This document shows positions 23,668-36,647 of a DNA stretch of 64,000 nt, piece after piece. The translations under genes and the position numbers were made by a program. This DNA is from Symsagittifera roscoffensis (lineage: Eukaryota > Xenacoelomorpha > Acoela > Convolutidae). The notes under the pieces are model-generated. The model worked only from the letters and a program-made list of their open reading frames with translations. It made no database searches and had not been told where the DNA came from. Position 1 is the first letter of the stretch; every line of letters begins with the position of its first letter. The stretch is taken from contig NC_087069.1 in the NCBI RefSeq assembly GCF_963678635.1, positions 3,608,166 to 3,672,165 on the forward strand, in the 5' to 3' direction.

Positions 23668-24532
23668 GTAGTGAAAAGGTACGAAAATAAAAATTTTATA
23701 GTTTATTGAAGTTGTTTCTGACAAAAAATAATTTGATACAAGCAATGCCAGTTTGTCTTGGCGTGGAATTGTGGCGCTCCGGTAGTTGCCCAATAATCAT
23801 ATGGCGACTGGTTCTAATTTCACGTTCGCTGCACTTGGCAAGGTGAGCTCAAGCAAGTAAGTCGTAGCTTAATGGGCGCTGGTTATATGCGCTTTTGTCA
23901 ATCTAAAAATTTAACTTTCGGGTTAAGTCTCCGGGTTGCTTGACTGAAAAAAAACTACACTTTATAAAGTTTTTGGTCAGATATTGGCCTGACATTACAT
24001 GAACTGTTCCAGAATTTTTGAGGAAAATTGTATTTTTTTTTAATTATCTGAATCAGTGTGGGTGATAGTTTGCTAAGGTAAATAAAAGTCTTTCCTTCTG
24101 TCAGTGTTTTTTTTATGATTGAAAGTATTTATGATACTGCTGTCAACATAATGAAGCGTCAAACCAAAATCTCATTTTTGGCATGCTATTAAGGATGTTT
24201 TTTCGGGTTAAATGTTTTAGTTTGGCGACGCGTTCATTTTCACAAAGCTTAGGAAAATCTATTAATAAACTTAACTTTTTAGAGTTATTTGAACAGTTTT
24301 CCGGCTCGCTGTTTAAAAAATTACAACAAAAGTGGCTTTTTAAAAAAAATTTTCGAGGATTGAAACTGAGATTAAAATGGAACTAAATCAAAACAGAAAC
24401 TGAGTTAGAAACAAAATGTCTGAGAATTGAGTTCCATATTCTATCTCTTGATTCTCGGTACCTTGTCGGTTTAGTTTCTCTTACTTCAATGAGCATCCCC
24501 TTTCCAATTTTATACCTTGAGGAATCTGCATC
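23668..24532. other. Gene-free stretch
   Basis: No supportable gene. The 67-aa ATG-started frame at 24183 has only AT-rich composition in its favour. Confidence 0.4.
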
Positions 24533-24875
24533 CTTCGATACAGGGGCGGATTTAGGGGGGGGGGGGCGGACGCCTCGCCCTCCGGAATTCGAACCCCTGC
24601 CAACCCAAAGGGTCCCCCCTTTGATACTTTTTCAGAAATCCATTTTTGACCGAACGAACCTAAAATTTTTCTAAAGGCGCCTTCGGTGCCAATATATACT
24701 AAAAATTTCGAAAATTTTCTAAAAAATGAAAAACTAGCCAAAATAGGGGCAAAACAGTGCTATGGGAGAGCTCGAAAAAAAATTGGTCGACCTAAAAAAA
24801 GGTCAAAATTTTCGAATTTTTTTTTTGAAAATCCGCCCCCCTCGAGAAAATCCTAGATCCGCCCCTGCTTCGATA
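24533..24875. mobile_element. hAT-type MITE with perfect 8-bp target duplication CTTCGATA
   Basis: CTTCGATA stands at 24533-24540 and 24868-24875. Between them the element runs from CAGGGGCGGATTTAGG to CCTAGATCCGCCCCTG, near-perfect 16-bp inverted ends. The CAGGGGCGGAT terminus plus 8-bp duplication is the classic hAT signature in animals. At 327 bp it has no transposase and must depend on an autonomous hAT elsewhere. The perfect duplication indicates a fairly recent insertion. Confidence 0.93.
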
Positions 24876-25524
24876 GCCAATTTTCTGTGGAAAATTTAAA
24901 CCCTTGATCTTTTTTGTGGTCAAGGAAACCATGTTGAGATTGCATTTGTTTTCTGCCAAGAGTCAGCTCAGGATGAAGTTATCAGTTTTGTTGAAGATGT
25001 GCCTGCAAAAACTAACTTTTCAAAAGTGCTTTCTGAAATTTGCAAGAGACTAATTCTCAAAATAACAGCGTACGGCAGAGACAGTTCAGGAAATAAATAA
25101 TTTGAGAACTAGGCAAATCAAAATGAACAGAATGAACAAAAATGTCATGAAATGAAGTCTTTAAAAATTGCTCAAAACACAACAACCTCCTTCTGTATCG
25201 AGATTTGAATGTATAGTTTTGGTTTGCACTTTTATTCTGTAGTTTTTGCCGAACTAGCTGACTAAAGTATCCTGTTTCTGATTAGTTACTTTTCGACCGT
25301 TCAAGTTTTCGTCTAGATATGACTCCGCGAAATTTTATGCTTTGTTGACCAAGCTTATTTACTTTGTCCTTCTCAAAAAGAGAAAATATTATTTGATATT
25401 TTGCAACCGTTCAGCTTAATAAACAATTTTTGTCATGACTTGAATTAGTTTGTTTGCTCAGTTCTCTAAATTTTTAGAGTAATGTTTTTGCTCAATGGAT
25501 AGTAACAACTCAAAACCAAAAATC

Positions 25525-25870
25525 AGAGCCGGATAGGATTTTCTCGAGGTACGCCGCGGATTTTTTTAAAAAATATTTCTTAAGTCGACCAAATTGATTT
25601 CGAAGCCGCTCAAAACACCAAAAAAAAACTTTCTGCAAAACTTTTTGTTCGCCGCAGGCATAATTTAAAAAAAAAAACAGGACTGTTTTGGCATATTTTG
25701 ACCGATAAAGTTACGTTTTTTTTGGCGTGCGCTTCACCGTCACAATTTATTCATATATTAATTGTGCCTTTAGAAATATTTAAGGCCCGCAAGCGCGAAT
25801 TTGACATCGTGAAAAAGTGCCATTAGAAGGACCCTTTTGCTGGTGAAGGGAATCGAATTTCCAAAAAAAA
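25525..25870. mobile_element. Degenerate inverted copy of the hAT MITE
   Basis: Blocks such as GGATTTTCTCGAG near 25540 and GAAAAAGTGCC...AGAAGGACCC near 25815 match the reverse complement of 24541-24867 with many differences. The termini are eroded. A smaller same-family piece may lie at about 58380-58500. Confidence 0.6.
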
Positions 25871-26354
25871 AATAAAATTTAGTATGCTACATAAGATTTT
25901 GCAAGAACTTGTTAACATATTTTGTCGTAAAACGATACGAAAAATGAAAAAACAAAAGTCCCTCAGAAAAAAACTCGACAACCCCCTTTAGAAGGAAAGT
26001 GCTACGCACGCTTCATGAATTCATCTAAAGTTGGTCTCTCTTTGAGTGTTGTTATTGCTTTATCTAAGCCAGACTTTTATTTTTAGCGAAAGAAAAGTTC
26101 CATCGATTCTTTTCGCATTTGGCGGATCTGCAGAAACATAAAATTGATCCGTATTCTTCTTATTCAATAGTAGTTGACAATATTTTTTCAAGTTTAATTA
26201 CCAGAAGCTACTTTTAACCACTATCGTAGTCTATAATATGGCCCATTTCGTTTTTCTAATCGTGATTTCAAACATTAAAATAAAGATCGAAAACTTTCTT
26301 TTCCTTATTTTCAACAGTTATAAATAATTTAATATTTAAAAAATTTCATCTGCT

Positions 26355-26588
26355 ATGGGTGACAATAACTTTTTACACGACCATTACAACCTTGCATTTT
26401 TAATTGGTATTTGTAGTGGGGTGTTTATCTTTGCGTTGATTATGGCCCTGATGGTGTATTTCCACCGAACTGGACAACTCAGCCTGGACAACAGGATCCA
26501 GCAACGACTCAGAAGGGAGTATGCCAACTCTAATGACAATAACAAAGCCGACATTGCCCAGGAATTGCACGCCATCCACGAACGCTAG
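26355..26588 (+). CDS. Small single-span membrane protein, 77 aa, unknown
   Basis: An ATG-started frame with balanced codon use in otherwise gene-free DNA. Residues about 13-34 (LAFLIGICSGVFIFALIMAL) form one transmembrane segment. The N-terminus is short and acidic/His-containing. The C-terminal 40 residues are hydrophilic, with RIQQRLRREYANSND and an amphipathic ending, likely a helix. The hydrophobic-charged layout resembles small regulatory subunits or assembly factors, but I do not recognise the family. TTTTCAACAG, a possible splice acceptor, lies about 34 bases upstream, so a 5' non-coding exon is possible. Confidence rests on composition only. Confidence 0.5.
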   Translation: MGDNNFLHDHYNLAFLIGICSGVFIFALIMALMVYFHRTGQLSLDNRIQQRLRREYANSNDNNKADIAQELHAIHER

Positions 26589-29500
26589 TGAAACTCAGTT
26601 GAACTGTTTCAATTTATTTTAAATTAGTTATGCTTTTGTACTGCATTTTGTTTTCTTACATCTAAAACAAACCGTTTGCTACCGTGTTACTAAAAGGTTT
26701 GAAAAGTGATCTTTTGCTCATTTGCTTGCAAGCCATTCCCTTCACGAATGATCAATTTTTGATACCAGTTTTGATGTAAAAGTTTTTTAGTCAAAGACAA
26801 ATTGCTGGTAGCATTGAACACCTTCGCCTTATACAGTCTTTTAAAGCGGTTTCTAAGATATGTAAGTTTTAGGTCACAAATTTCATCCAATTCAAGGAGT
26901 GAAAAAATTGCGATTTCAAATATTGTAGTTTTATTTTAGTTGGACCCCTAGACAAAAGTTTATAGCATAATTTATAGTTCGGTAACTACTCACAGTTTCA
27001 GGTGTGCTAAATTCTCACATATTGCCTGGTTTTCTTATTAGCTCCGGGTTCAAACCAAGTCTGCGAGGCAGAGTTTCAGAATGATATCACTAACCCAGCG
27101 ATTTAGCAAGTACAACATCAAAAAAAGTTAAGCCGGAAAACTGAAAATAAATTGGTCAGCTTAACGCAACTTCATCATGAAGTAACTTCAAACTTCAGCA
27201 AATTGTTCGCCAGGCGGTTGCTAAGCACCCGCACTGCTGACTATTTCTGTAACGAGATCTAAGTGAGGTTAGAAGTCTCAAAGAAAAGAATTTTTGACTC
27301 AATTCAACACATTTATTTATTCGCCTGGTGCTTGTATTGACTGTGACAGGATTTTGTCCAGATTTGCTATGACCAAAAAGGATATTGCCAGCCAAATGCA
27401 TTAAGCACATCAATCTTGGCAAATTGCAGAACACACACGTTCAAAAATTGACTAGCAAAAAAACTAGCAAAAATTGATAAGCAAAATTGACTAGCAAATA
27501 AGGCCGTATTTGTTCAGATGGGGTAGTAACTATCATTACGAGGCCAAACTGTGCATTTTGTGCATTTCAAGCGATTCTGCAATAAAGACGCTCCCTTTGT
27601 TTTTCTTTTGTTTTTTTTTTGTTATTGACTTTGAACAAAACGGAATAGTTATGCTTGGTGTGGTTTTTTTATTGAGACAATTTTCGTCAATCAAAATGAG
27701 AGTTTTTGGCCGAAACTTTTACACTCATTCGAAGATATCAATTTTCTGAGTTCAAGTATAAAAGGATGTTGTACCTCCAATGATTTTTGTACAGTCTCTG
27801 TTTGTTTGAAAATTGCGTGAATCATCTAGAAGTAACTTCAGAAAAAAAATGGTTTCCAAATTTTGTCCATTTTTCTCTATAATTGAAGATTTAATCGTTT
27901 TAATTTTAAATGAAAATTACAAATCAGCTGCAGGTGTTTTAAGTTAAAACTACCATGAAAACTGGAAAGTTTCCATGTTTTTCATATCAATTACTGGTAC
28001 TGTGTTTTGTTTTCTACTCTGCACATATAATTAAATAAAGAAGTTTTTGTGTGTATGCGTGTGTGTGTGCTGTTGTGTGTGTGCTTGAGAGCGTGCGTGC
28101 GTGCGATCAAATTCCTCCTTGGCTAATAATTGCTCTACCATCCTAATTATGTATACGAGTATTCTGAGATTCTTGGTTTTTGAGGTGAAAAGTGGAATTC
28201 AGTGACTTCTACGTTTACTTTTTTTCACTCTATTAGATGTTTCAAAATAAGGAGGTAAATTTTGTAGTTATTTTGTTTTTTTTTCCCAGTAAGCCCCCGT
28301 TTAACCAATGTTACTGAAAGTTTTTAAACATGGAATTGAGACCCTTGTTAAAATTTATTACATATCAACCCTTTTAAAAACCTAAATATTTTGACTGAGT
28401 AACAATTTACTCCAAATATGTTTTCGGCTATTGGTGCATGTATTCTCCAGGTTTTAGTCAATGCTTCAAAATTTAGATAATTCTTGAACTGCAGTTTAGC
28501 AGCACTTATTTTCTTAACTCGCAATCATATATGATTTTAAAACAAAATTACTCCAGTCAGAATTCATTTCTAGAACCGGTACGTGTATTCTTCAATAATT
28601 TGTTTGGCCATTTCGTTATCAATTATATCTTGGTTTAGTTGAAAATTAGTCACACTGCAACACGATATAATCCGATTTTTTTAGCTCAAGTTTGTTTGAA
28701 TTCTTTCATGAGTTTAGAAATCTCTGACCTCACCTGGTTACGAAAACGGTCACTGGGAGATAATAATAATGAACTATATTTTTTGAAAGTTCGAAACAAA
28801 ATTATTGATGTTATCTTTGACATTGTTTCAAAATCTGCCACTTATTGTCAGTGTGAGTATGAAAACATGCAAGCTGCTCCAAAAAAGAATTGGAAGGAGC
28901 TATATTAATTCAAACAAAAACAAGCACTAAGAGTATAAAATAAAAATTCGGCAGAAATTTTTGCCTGAAATTTTTGACATCCTAACGACTCATCTGATTG
29001 AAAACAAAAAACAATAGAAAAATCGAAAAAAAAAACATTTAACAGCGATAATAGCAGTAGCGCACCACATCAAAAAAATTTTTTCGAGCATTACTAACTG
29101 CTGATTCTCGATATGAAATCATTTTTGACTGCTTTCCTCAAAAAGATGGAAGTCAAAAGAACCCAAATTTATTACAATCAAATTTTGAACATGCACTTGA
29201 CGTTAATTGATGTTGTACCATTTTTGTGTTTGAAATAAAAAAACTGCATCTAATTTTTGAATTTTATCAAGAGAATAAGTAACTTATCGTTTTTGAAAAA
29301 AAAACTGATGATTGAACCAGATGAAAACATTGGAAATCTAACGGTGTGTTCAAAAATGAATAGTTTGACAGATTTTCAAAAAATTCACTTTGAAATTTTG
29401 TCCAAAAAACAATGCACCCTAGTAAAAAGTTTTTTTTAAACATCACTTCGGGTGAAAGTTATGTACTGAAAAGTAATTTTATTTTCAAATCTTATTGATG

Positions 29501-30029
29501 CATTGAGTGACAATTGCGGCCTTAAAATTAAACTTTTAAACAGTAAGATGTATCAGGAATGGCTAAGTTTCAAAATGAGAATCTCAATTCGGTTATATGT
29601 CAACATGTATCATGTATGTAACATTCTTGACAAAATTTTTTCAATTTAAAATAATCCAATCACTCTAAGTGTTCAAAAATTGTCTTAATTCAAAAAGCAG
29701 TCACCAAAAAAATTGATCAATTTACTTTGGGCAAGTTTGTCAAAAACTTTTTTAAAAAGGTCATCATTTTAAACAAAATATTATTCACTTAAAGTTATCA
29801 CTTCTTTAAGGTGATCAAATGTTCAAAAATTACCATTTTTTTAAACAAATCACATCAATTGCTTTTGGATAAGCAGTTTCGATAAGCAAACTATCTACGA
29901 TTGTTGCAAAAGTGGAAAGAATTGCAAACCGTTAAATTGCTTGGCCAGCCAGGAACCGGTTCTCACTACCTTCCTACAATAACCAGAAGCGTTAGCCACA
30001 GTCGATCAGGCTATAATTTTGCAAAAACT
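26589..30029. other. Gene-free stretch
   Basis: No gene is supported. The 89-aa frame at 28639 opens with TTG and could at most be part of an exon. Polyadenylation-like AATAAA strings occur (for example near 28034) without an associated gene. Confidence 0.45.
28050..28106. repeat. GT/GTGC microsatellite
   Basis: An imperfect GTGTGT tract grades into GTGCGTGC. It is a simple repeat without other context. Confidence 0.85.
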
Positions 30030-30570
30030 TAACAAAACTGCTCGTATCAAGGCGAAGCCCTGAATGTTTCGACTGCCTTTTAGGGTTTATAGAGCATTAA
30101 TAACATAAATATCATTAACAAATTGAATGTAATAAAAAACATCCCTAGGAATGTAACATTCTAGGAAAAACATCCCACCACACGCCATATAAACTACAAA
30201 AGGTTATATTTCGTTCCTTTTTAACAAATGAAATATGGTAAATTAGCTTCTTGCAACCAATTTGGAACGATTTCTTAGACGTATTAAGTCTCCGCTTACC
30301 AGTTAATAGCGCAAAATATATGGCGCGTTAATTGTCCCCAATTGGCAAAAATGGCAATTTTTAAATCCCCATAACTTTACGAAAACGATAAAAGTTGAAA
30401 TGAATTTTTTTTTTTCAAATTGAAGCTCAGGGCAAAAGTAGCTTTTGAATGATATAAAAATTCCGTCAAAAAAGGTTAGTTAAAAAGTCGAAATTTGTCT
30501 GAAGAAAAAAAAAACCCACCCCGAGCACAAATATTCCGTTACTTTCGTATCGATAGTCGGAACAATAAGA
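30030..30570. repeat. Dispersed repeat, copy 2
   Basis: Same orientation and block order as 10680-11185, with extra A-runs and short indels. The two copies are about 19 kb apart. Confidence 0.7.
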
Positions 30571-33500
30571 AATATCTGCATAATCGACAACAAATTGTAG
30601 TTAAAAAGAGCCTGGTTGATTTCAAAAACTGATGCGAGTATTTGTAAGTTGATGCTCTAAACACAAAAAAAAAGTTGATGACGACCATCGCTTACGTTCA
30701 TGACCACCAATTGTTCAAAATTTAAACTTCAGGATAACACAACTCTAGCCCCATAAACATTGCCACAAATCGAGGCGTCATATTTGACAAAACAAGACTC
30801 TATGAACAATGTTTCGGAGGCAGTAAAAACAAAGAATTTAAAAGTTTTGTTTTCAATGGGGATACTTGAAACTTTCAATGCTAAGCCGTTCGTATTTATA
30901 GAATAGCAAAGAAAAACATCTTTTTTTTTGAAGCTTTGAAGCAAGAAAAACATCTTGTTTTTGGCTGCGCATCATCAATAAGAACATTAAATTTATCAAG
31001 AAAAAAAACAGTTAAAACAAAAAGTTACTCAATTTTCAAAATGGAAATACACAAGATATTTGAGTTATTAGTAAGAAAAAACTGAGCCCACAAGTTATTT
31101 AGTTTTTGATTCCACTACTAGAGATGAAATTACTAAAATTTTCACAAACAAAAAGGAAGTCAACTTTGCTGAAGTGACGTACAAGAAAAAGAAATGAAAA
31201 ACAGAAAAAATGAATAAACTACTTATCAAAAGGAAAATTGTTTACTTGTTGCTGTTGAAATTAATTTAAATGGTGAACCTTGAATTCTAATTTATATGCT
31301 CAAAATTACATATAGTCATTATGTTTCGCACTCTTATGAGTTTTTTCACACTAATTGGTAAGTTTTTGTTGCAATCAAGCTTAATGTGGTTGCTAAACAA
31401 GTCTATCAGATTGATAACACCCTACAGTGCGTTTTCGAAACAGTTTTCAAGTTTTCTTTGTAATTTTTTTAATTACTGGGGTTTTCGAAAATTTTCTTTG
31501 CAGTCGGCAGCAAAAAGCAAAAACTTGCTAAATTTGCTGATATAATTCCTTTAAAATATTTGTTTTTTTTCTTGAATGTTTTCCCTGCTTATTCGTTTAT
31601 CGCTGCAATTGATCCGAACAAGCTTCAATATCACTGGAATAGGGTGAATGGAGAAAATGATTCTATCAAAATTTGCTAACCTGTTTTCTCAAACTCGGTT
31701 GAATTTTACAAAAAATGGAATTTTGGAGTGTGTTTGGAGTTTTTTTCTTAGTTTCCAAGTTGCAGGAGTTTTTTAAAAGTTTGAATCTAAAACACACCAT
31801 CAGAGAAAATTCAAAATACGGTAAAAACATGTAAAAACAAAAACTGTTCTGTTTTTGGGACTATTTTGTTGACTAGCTTCCTACTTTTTGCAATCATTTG
31901 GCTACTGAAGATTCTGCCGACAATCTACATGGCAGGAAAATTTATTGCAAACGTCTTTCGCTTTTGTTGATACTTTTATTTCTCGAAGCGTTTTCTCACA
32001 AGAGACAAATTGATAACAATTTCCCAAATCTTTTCTATGGCCGACAACAATCCTGGACGAAAAGTCAAACAAACAAAGTTTTAAAGAATTGCGATCGACT
32101 GTCCTTACGAGGCCAAACTATGCAGTGGATAGGCGCACAATTTTTTGTCAATATGTTCCGGGATACCAGAGTCAAGTCTGTATATGAGTTCCAAATTGTG
32201 AATGGATTCCGCCTACAATTTGTCCGTGGATTCTATTTTTTTACAAAAGACTGTAACATAAACTAAGTCGGAACATCAGTTTTTTTTTGCGGTCTTCTTA
32301 ACGAGCATACATGTGTTGTTCCGGATTCCGGAAATGTGAGCCGATTCTGCAACTATAAGTAGATTCCACAACTTTTTGCGGACTCCACTTACAATTTGCG
32401 GAATCCACTGACAATTTACGGATTCCGCTTCCTATTTGCGGATTCAGCTTCCAATTGCGGATACCACGATAGCCTAAAGTCACTAAACACAAAAAATATG
32501 ATTTGTTTGTGGATGCCACAAACTTTTCCGGATTCCTCAAATCTTATTGAGGATTCCACAAAGTTTGTTGCAGATTCCGCAAAGTTGTTTGTTTAGGGAG
32601 CGATTTTGAGCAGTAGTTTTTTTTTATTTATTGGTCCTTAGAATCCAAAACAGCCAAGAAGATCAAAGAAAAATCGCAACTTCGCGGATAATGCGTCAAA
32701 TCCGATTTTGGTTTGTTGCGGAACTCGCTCAAAATATGAAAAAAGCACAGTTTGACCTCGTAAAGTTTGCAAAAATGTCGTAAAGTTCGAAAAAAAAACT
32801 CTTTCTGCCGAACCATTCATAACAATTATTTTAGCTGAAAAATTTAAATCGCAACAATTTTTTTTGTGCTGCAGAAAGCAAACAAAAAAAAAATCAAAAA
32901 ATGTTACGTTAAGCAATAGATGTAAAAAATAGCAGCCGACAGGTAAAAAGGCCTTCTCATTAGGATATTTGATTGCTAGACTGTGTGCCAAAAATTGAAG
33001 TTTTTTACTTAAAACTTCAGAAACTTGAAAAAGTAAAAATCTAATAACTGACAAGTTCTCATGAAAAAGTACCACTTAACAAAAAAATTGGGGCATAATC
33101 TCTGTATTTATAGTTTTCATAAAAAGTTTATTTATAATTGTTTATTCTTATATTGTTCTGAAGCTACCATGGATTGACTCAATCTTATTTGTTGATTTGC
33201 TAACGTAAACTAAAAAGCATGTATTATATAATTCCTGGGTCAAGTTAACAAATTTACAAACTGTCAAAAGTAAGAATTAAAATGCATGTTAGTCTATGAA
33301 TGATGAACATACAATTTAGATAATTTGTAAAACAATTCGTAGTGATATATTGCAATAGGTGAAAGGTTCACTAACATTAGCTGGATAGCTTTTTGTTATA
33401 CTTAGATCATTCTTTATAGTTTAATTCAAAAACCAAATTTTTCGGCAGAGTAATGTATTTACAAACAATATTTAAGTAAGGGAACAATTGACTGAAAATG

Positions 33501-34038
33501 AAAAGACTAGTTTTGAAATCTATTACATGCACTATACTCAAAATTACCACCTATTGTTGCATATCACCCACTGCGTATTTAATAATTTGCGTTTTTTTTG
33601 CAACGATAATCCTCAAAAATAACTGTAAAAAGTATTCCAATTATTCGAAAAATTCTTGGAAAAAATTGCCAAAAACCTCAATCTGTGTGGTCTCGTTTTG
33701 TGTTTTCATCATTTTATAAACTATTTAAATTGTATATGTTTCGAAGCTCGGTATTGTCTGAGAAAGACTGTGCTATCCTGTTCATTCTCTTAATGCCCTC
33801 AAATGTTAACTACAATGCTAAAATGTTTCAAAATGCTAAAACGATGCTTTGGTATTGTTTATTGCGAAACATTATGGTTTTTACATGGAGCAACACCACT
33901 CAAGTTTTCTAGACAAAAGCTCAAACTTTCCTGGATATTTTTGTCGAATTATAAAAATGAAATAATTTTACAAAAGATGAGAATTATCAAGAACTGTCCC
34001 GCTCTACAGTATAATTTGTTTGAATGAAACTTCTAGCT
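30571..34038. other. Gene-free stretch
   Basis: AT-rich, no convincing gene. The 122-aa frame at 31898 starts with TTG. The 145-aa frame on the minus strand near 33075-32638 has phenylalanine-rich translation of T-rich DNA and no domain. A minisatellite lies inside at 32320-32595. Confidence 0.45.
32320..32595. repeat. Degenerate minisatellite of GGATTCC-containing units
   Basis: Units of roughly 20-25 bases with a core like TTTGCGGATTCC and a CACAA or CTTCC tail recur about ten times, with drift between copies. Frames on both strands merely translate the repeat. Confidence 0.7.
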
Positions 34039-35237
34039 TCAATTGATTTCAGTTTCCATTGTAACTTTACTCGGTAGACGCCACCCATTTTCAGGATCAT
34101 CCAAATTCCGCTCCTCCCCCATGTACAAGTTGCCTTCAGAACCCCCTCTCCCACGTTGGTAGTTCCCAGCTCTCCCATTTCTATCCCAGCTTCGATGAGT
34201 TGGGGTACCCCCAATTACCAAAGTATCGTTTTCATCCTCTTCGACTACATACTTACTCTGATAGTTCTGTAGTGACGTGCGGTGACCTTCATTATTACGT
34301 AAACCTGGCGTGTTCTGATTTGCATGACGTAATACAGGCTGAGCGTTACGTGATTGGGGATTACCACTTTGTTTGTAATGGTTTAAAGCTTGAGGCGAGT
34401 AACGTAATTCGGCATCTGAGTTCCATTGTTCTGGCGACAAGTTCTCACGCGAATTATTCAACACTGGCTGAGAATTACGAAAGGAGGGGTCAAACCTTTG
34501 TGATCGTGGCTGATTGTTGCTTAACGCGAACTGACCATTATGCAATGAAGGCTGTGAGTTGCGTAATAATGATGAGCTGTTCCGGTTTTCGTTTCTAGGC
34601 GGGGGAGAAGGGAAATCTTGGTCAAAACTTCGTGCTTGCTGAAGTCCTGAATTGAATCCTGGACTCATGTCATTTCGTTGAGCTGAACCTTGGTTGAAAT
34701 TTGGGTTCGAATTGATAAATCCTCTGTTTTCTTGTCCTAGTCTCGGGTCGAAATCGTTGCCCGAAATTCGGTTGTCGCGTGGGATCCTCGCATCTCTTCT
34801 TTGTGCGTTTGGTGAAACCGAGTCAATCGGCCGCTGGGAATCTTGCGAAGGAAACCGACGTCTCGGTTCTTCGTTGAGTGTTTCCCGTTGCATCGAATCT
34901 GTCTGCGTTCTCGGATCCTGACTGCGTGATCGACGATTAGCGACCAAGTCACTTCTCGGATCCCGTACCTGGTCTCGTGAGGACCTTTCGTCTGCGGGCG
35001 AGAAGTTGTCGTCACGTCTCGCTCTTGCCTCTCGATCTCGGAATTCCACCATCGGAATTGGTTCCGGCGATGCTTCAAATCCTGGGTTGTATCTACCATC
35101 TCTGGATGGGGGTTCACTTGCTCGCGGTCTTGTGAGAGTGGGAAGCTGTACTCTGAAACGTGACTCCCCGGCAGGTTCTCCTCTGCTACTGGAGGGACGA
35201 ACTTCGGGGTCTTTGTAACCCTTGCCTTCTTCATTTT
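34039..35237 (-). CDS. Last exon of an Arg/Asn/Gln/Ser-rich protein, unknown
   Basis: Open for 398 codons to TAA in one minus-strand frame. A candidate splice acceptor (CTGCGTCTTTAG) ends at 35238, so the true start lies in an unseen upstream exon and the exon enters in phase 1. An ATG at 35234 belongs to a different, shorter frame, and the ATG at 35052 is probably internal. The first ~150 residues are rich in Arg, Asp and Ser (for example RDREARARRDD). The middle has loose repeats around RNSQPxLxN. The end is more acidic. There are no membrane segments. The composition suggests an intrinsically disordered, possibly RNA- or cytoskeleton-linked region. No domain is recognised. It lies about 700 bp downstream of the cysteine-rich gene, same strand; alternative splicing between the two cannot be excluded. 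Confidence 0.55.
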
Positions 35238-35739
35238 CTAAAGACGCAGCAAAAAAATTACTTTCACTCGGATAGTTTAAATAACATTTTTAATATTTAA
35301 CACGTGATTTTACTTTCAAATTGGTTCCGTTAGTTCCATTGATTTTTTGGGTTTTTGTGCTTTTTCGTGAGTTGCAGAAAAAAAACCAGTTTTAACACAA
35401 TCACTGGAATTAACAACCATGCTCGCAACCAACCTATTTTGTTTTTAGAAATTTTTATTTATTGTTTTCTTTTCTTTTCTGCAACTCCTGAAAAATGTTA
35501 GTTAGTGATATGACGGTGGAAAAATGAACACAATGCCTGGCGAAACCGAAAACCGCCGTTTCAAAACATTGTATCTCTTTCATGAAAAGTATATATTATA
35601 AATTGGTCAACCCGACTTAAGGTACGAGTACTAATTTTAAGCTCAGATGTGCTTCTGGTTAAGTCCTTAATTAGGAAATCCATCGTCTGTGTCTTGCGGT
35701 CAGAAATTTTTCATGAAAACTTTTGTTGCGTGTTATCTC

Positions 35740-35870
35740 ACAAGATTTTGCAAGAACTACTTGCTAGCTATTCTCTTTTTTTCAATATTTTTGAAAGATA
35801 ACATCCATCTTGCAAGATTTTGCAAGATAACTCAAGTGCAAGAGCCTTGCAAGAACCTTGCAAGATATTC
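35740..35870. repeat. Cluster of CTTGCAAGA motifs
   Basis: TTGCAAGA or TTTTGCAAGA recurs at least six times within about 130 bp, with the palindromic core CTTGCAAG. Outer parts are arranged as GTTATCTCACAAGATTTTGCAAG and, inverted, CTTGCAAGATAAC. This may be a small inverted-repeat element or a cluster of binding sites, between two genes on the minus strand. Confidence 0.5.
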
Positions 35871-35952
35871 CTCTTTGATCGCGACTAAGGTGTGTATTTG
35901 CACAGTGAGGGTTACTAGACGCAGTGTGTTAGTTTTCATTTAATACTGTGTT

Positions 35953-36372
35953 TTATTTAAAAGGCGAATCCGTCTTGTGATTGTTTTTGGCAGAAATAAC
36001 TGAAACTACATTGTAACCTTTGGCTTTTCGTTTCTTCCTCATCCACCAAAAGACACAACATGCGATTTGGGCTGCAACGACTACGACAGTGGCGAGAAAC
36101 GCGATGAGCAACACGATAAACAGGGCCACGGAGTCCTCACTGAAATGCTCTTCGAACCCACACGAATTCCCGTTACATTCCATCCTAGTCACTGAGCAGT
36201 CAGTACTGGGGGAGTTTCCGGTACAAGACTCCCCCACAAACTTACGCTGTTCCTCAGTGCAGCAGACTCCATCCCCCAGGGACCCTGAATTTGGACAGCA
36301 CTCCAGACGACTGGACAATGAGGAGTCGCAAAGTCCTCCTACATTTGTACATTTACTCAGCAAGGCACCGCT
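35953..36372 (-). CDS. Cysteine-rich single-pass membrane protein, last exon
   Basis: The exon follows a strong acceptor (TTTGTTTTTCCAG, ending at 36373) and encodes 139 residues in phase 0. The first ~80 residues are extracellular-type and cysteine-rich, with the pattern ECC...VCC(T)EEQ...C, repeating the pattern of the upstream exon at 57350-57508. A transmembrane helix follows (about exon residues 81-108, VALFIVLLIAFLATVVVV), then a basic KKRKAK stop-transfer stretch and a short cytoplasmic tail. The TAA stop lies inside an AATAAA (35952-35957), so the polyadenylation signal overlaps the end of the gene. The family is not recognised; the paired CC motifs are loosely granulin- or WAP-like. 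A type I surface receptor or shed ligand is possible. Confidence 0.7.
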   Translation of the reverse strand, partial: SGALLSKCTNVGGLCDSSLSSRLECCPNSGSLGDGVCCTEEQRKFVGESCTGNSPSTDCSVTRMECNGNSCGFEEHFSEDSVALFIVLLIAFLATVVVVAAQIACCVFWWMRKKRKAKGYNVVSVISAKNNHKTDSPFK

Positions 36373-36647
36373 CTGGAAAAACAAAGTTGGGTCAAAGACA
36401 TCATTTACATTTTTTTTCATGTTTTGGGTTCATAATATTTTTTTTGCTGTTGCAATTAGATTTTCAAATTAACCTAGACAAAACATATAATGTACAAAGA
36501 GTGTGAGTAATAAACTAAAGACAGAAAAATTTAATCTCCTTTGAGAGTATAAATACTTGATAATTATGAACTGTACAATTATGCAGCTTTGAGCCAAATA
36601 AAAGCTAACTTTGTCGAAAACTATTCGATTAATTTTGTGAGGCGATA

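Noticed and set aside
28639-28908. 89-aa open frame with a polar, plausible-looking composition
   Set aside because: Opens with TTG; could be part of an exon after a TTTTTTAG acceptor, but nothing else supports a gene here.
31898-32266. 122-aa open frame
   Set aside because: Opens with TTG, not ATG, and shows no domain or splice context.
34737-35234. 165-aa ATG-started frame on the minus strand
   Set aside because: A different frame of the same exon stays open for 398 codons and has the more consistent composition; the ATG at 35234 sits just after the likely splice acceptor.
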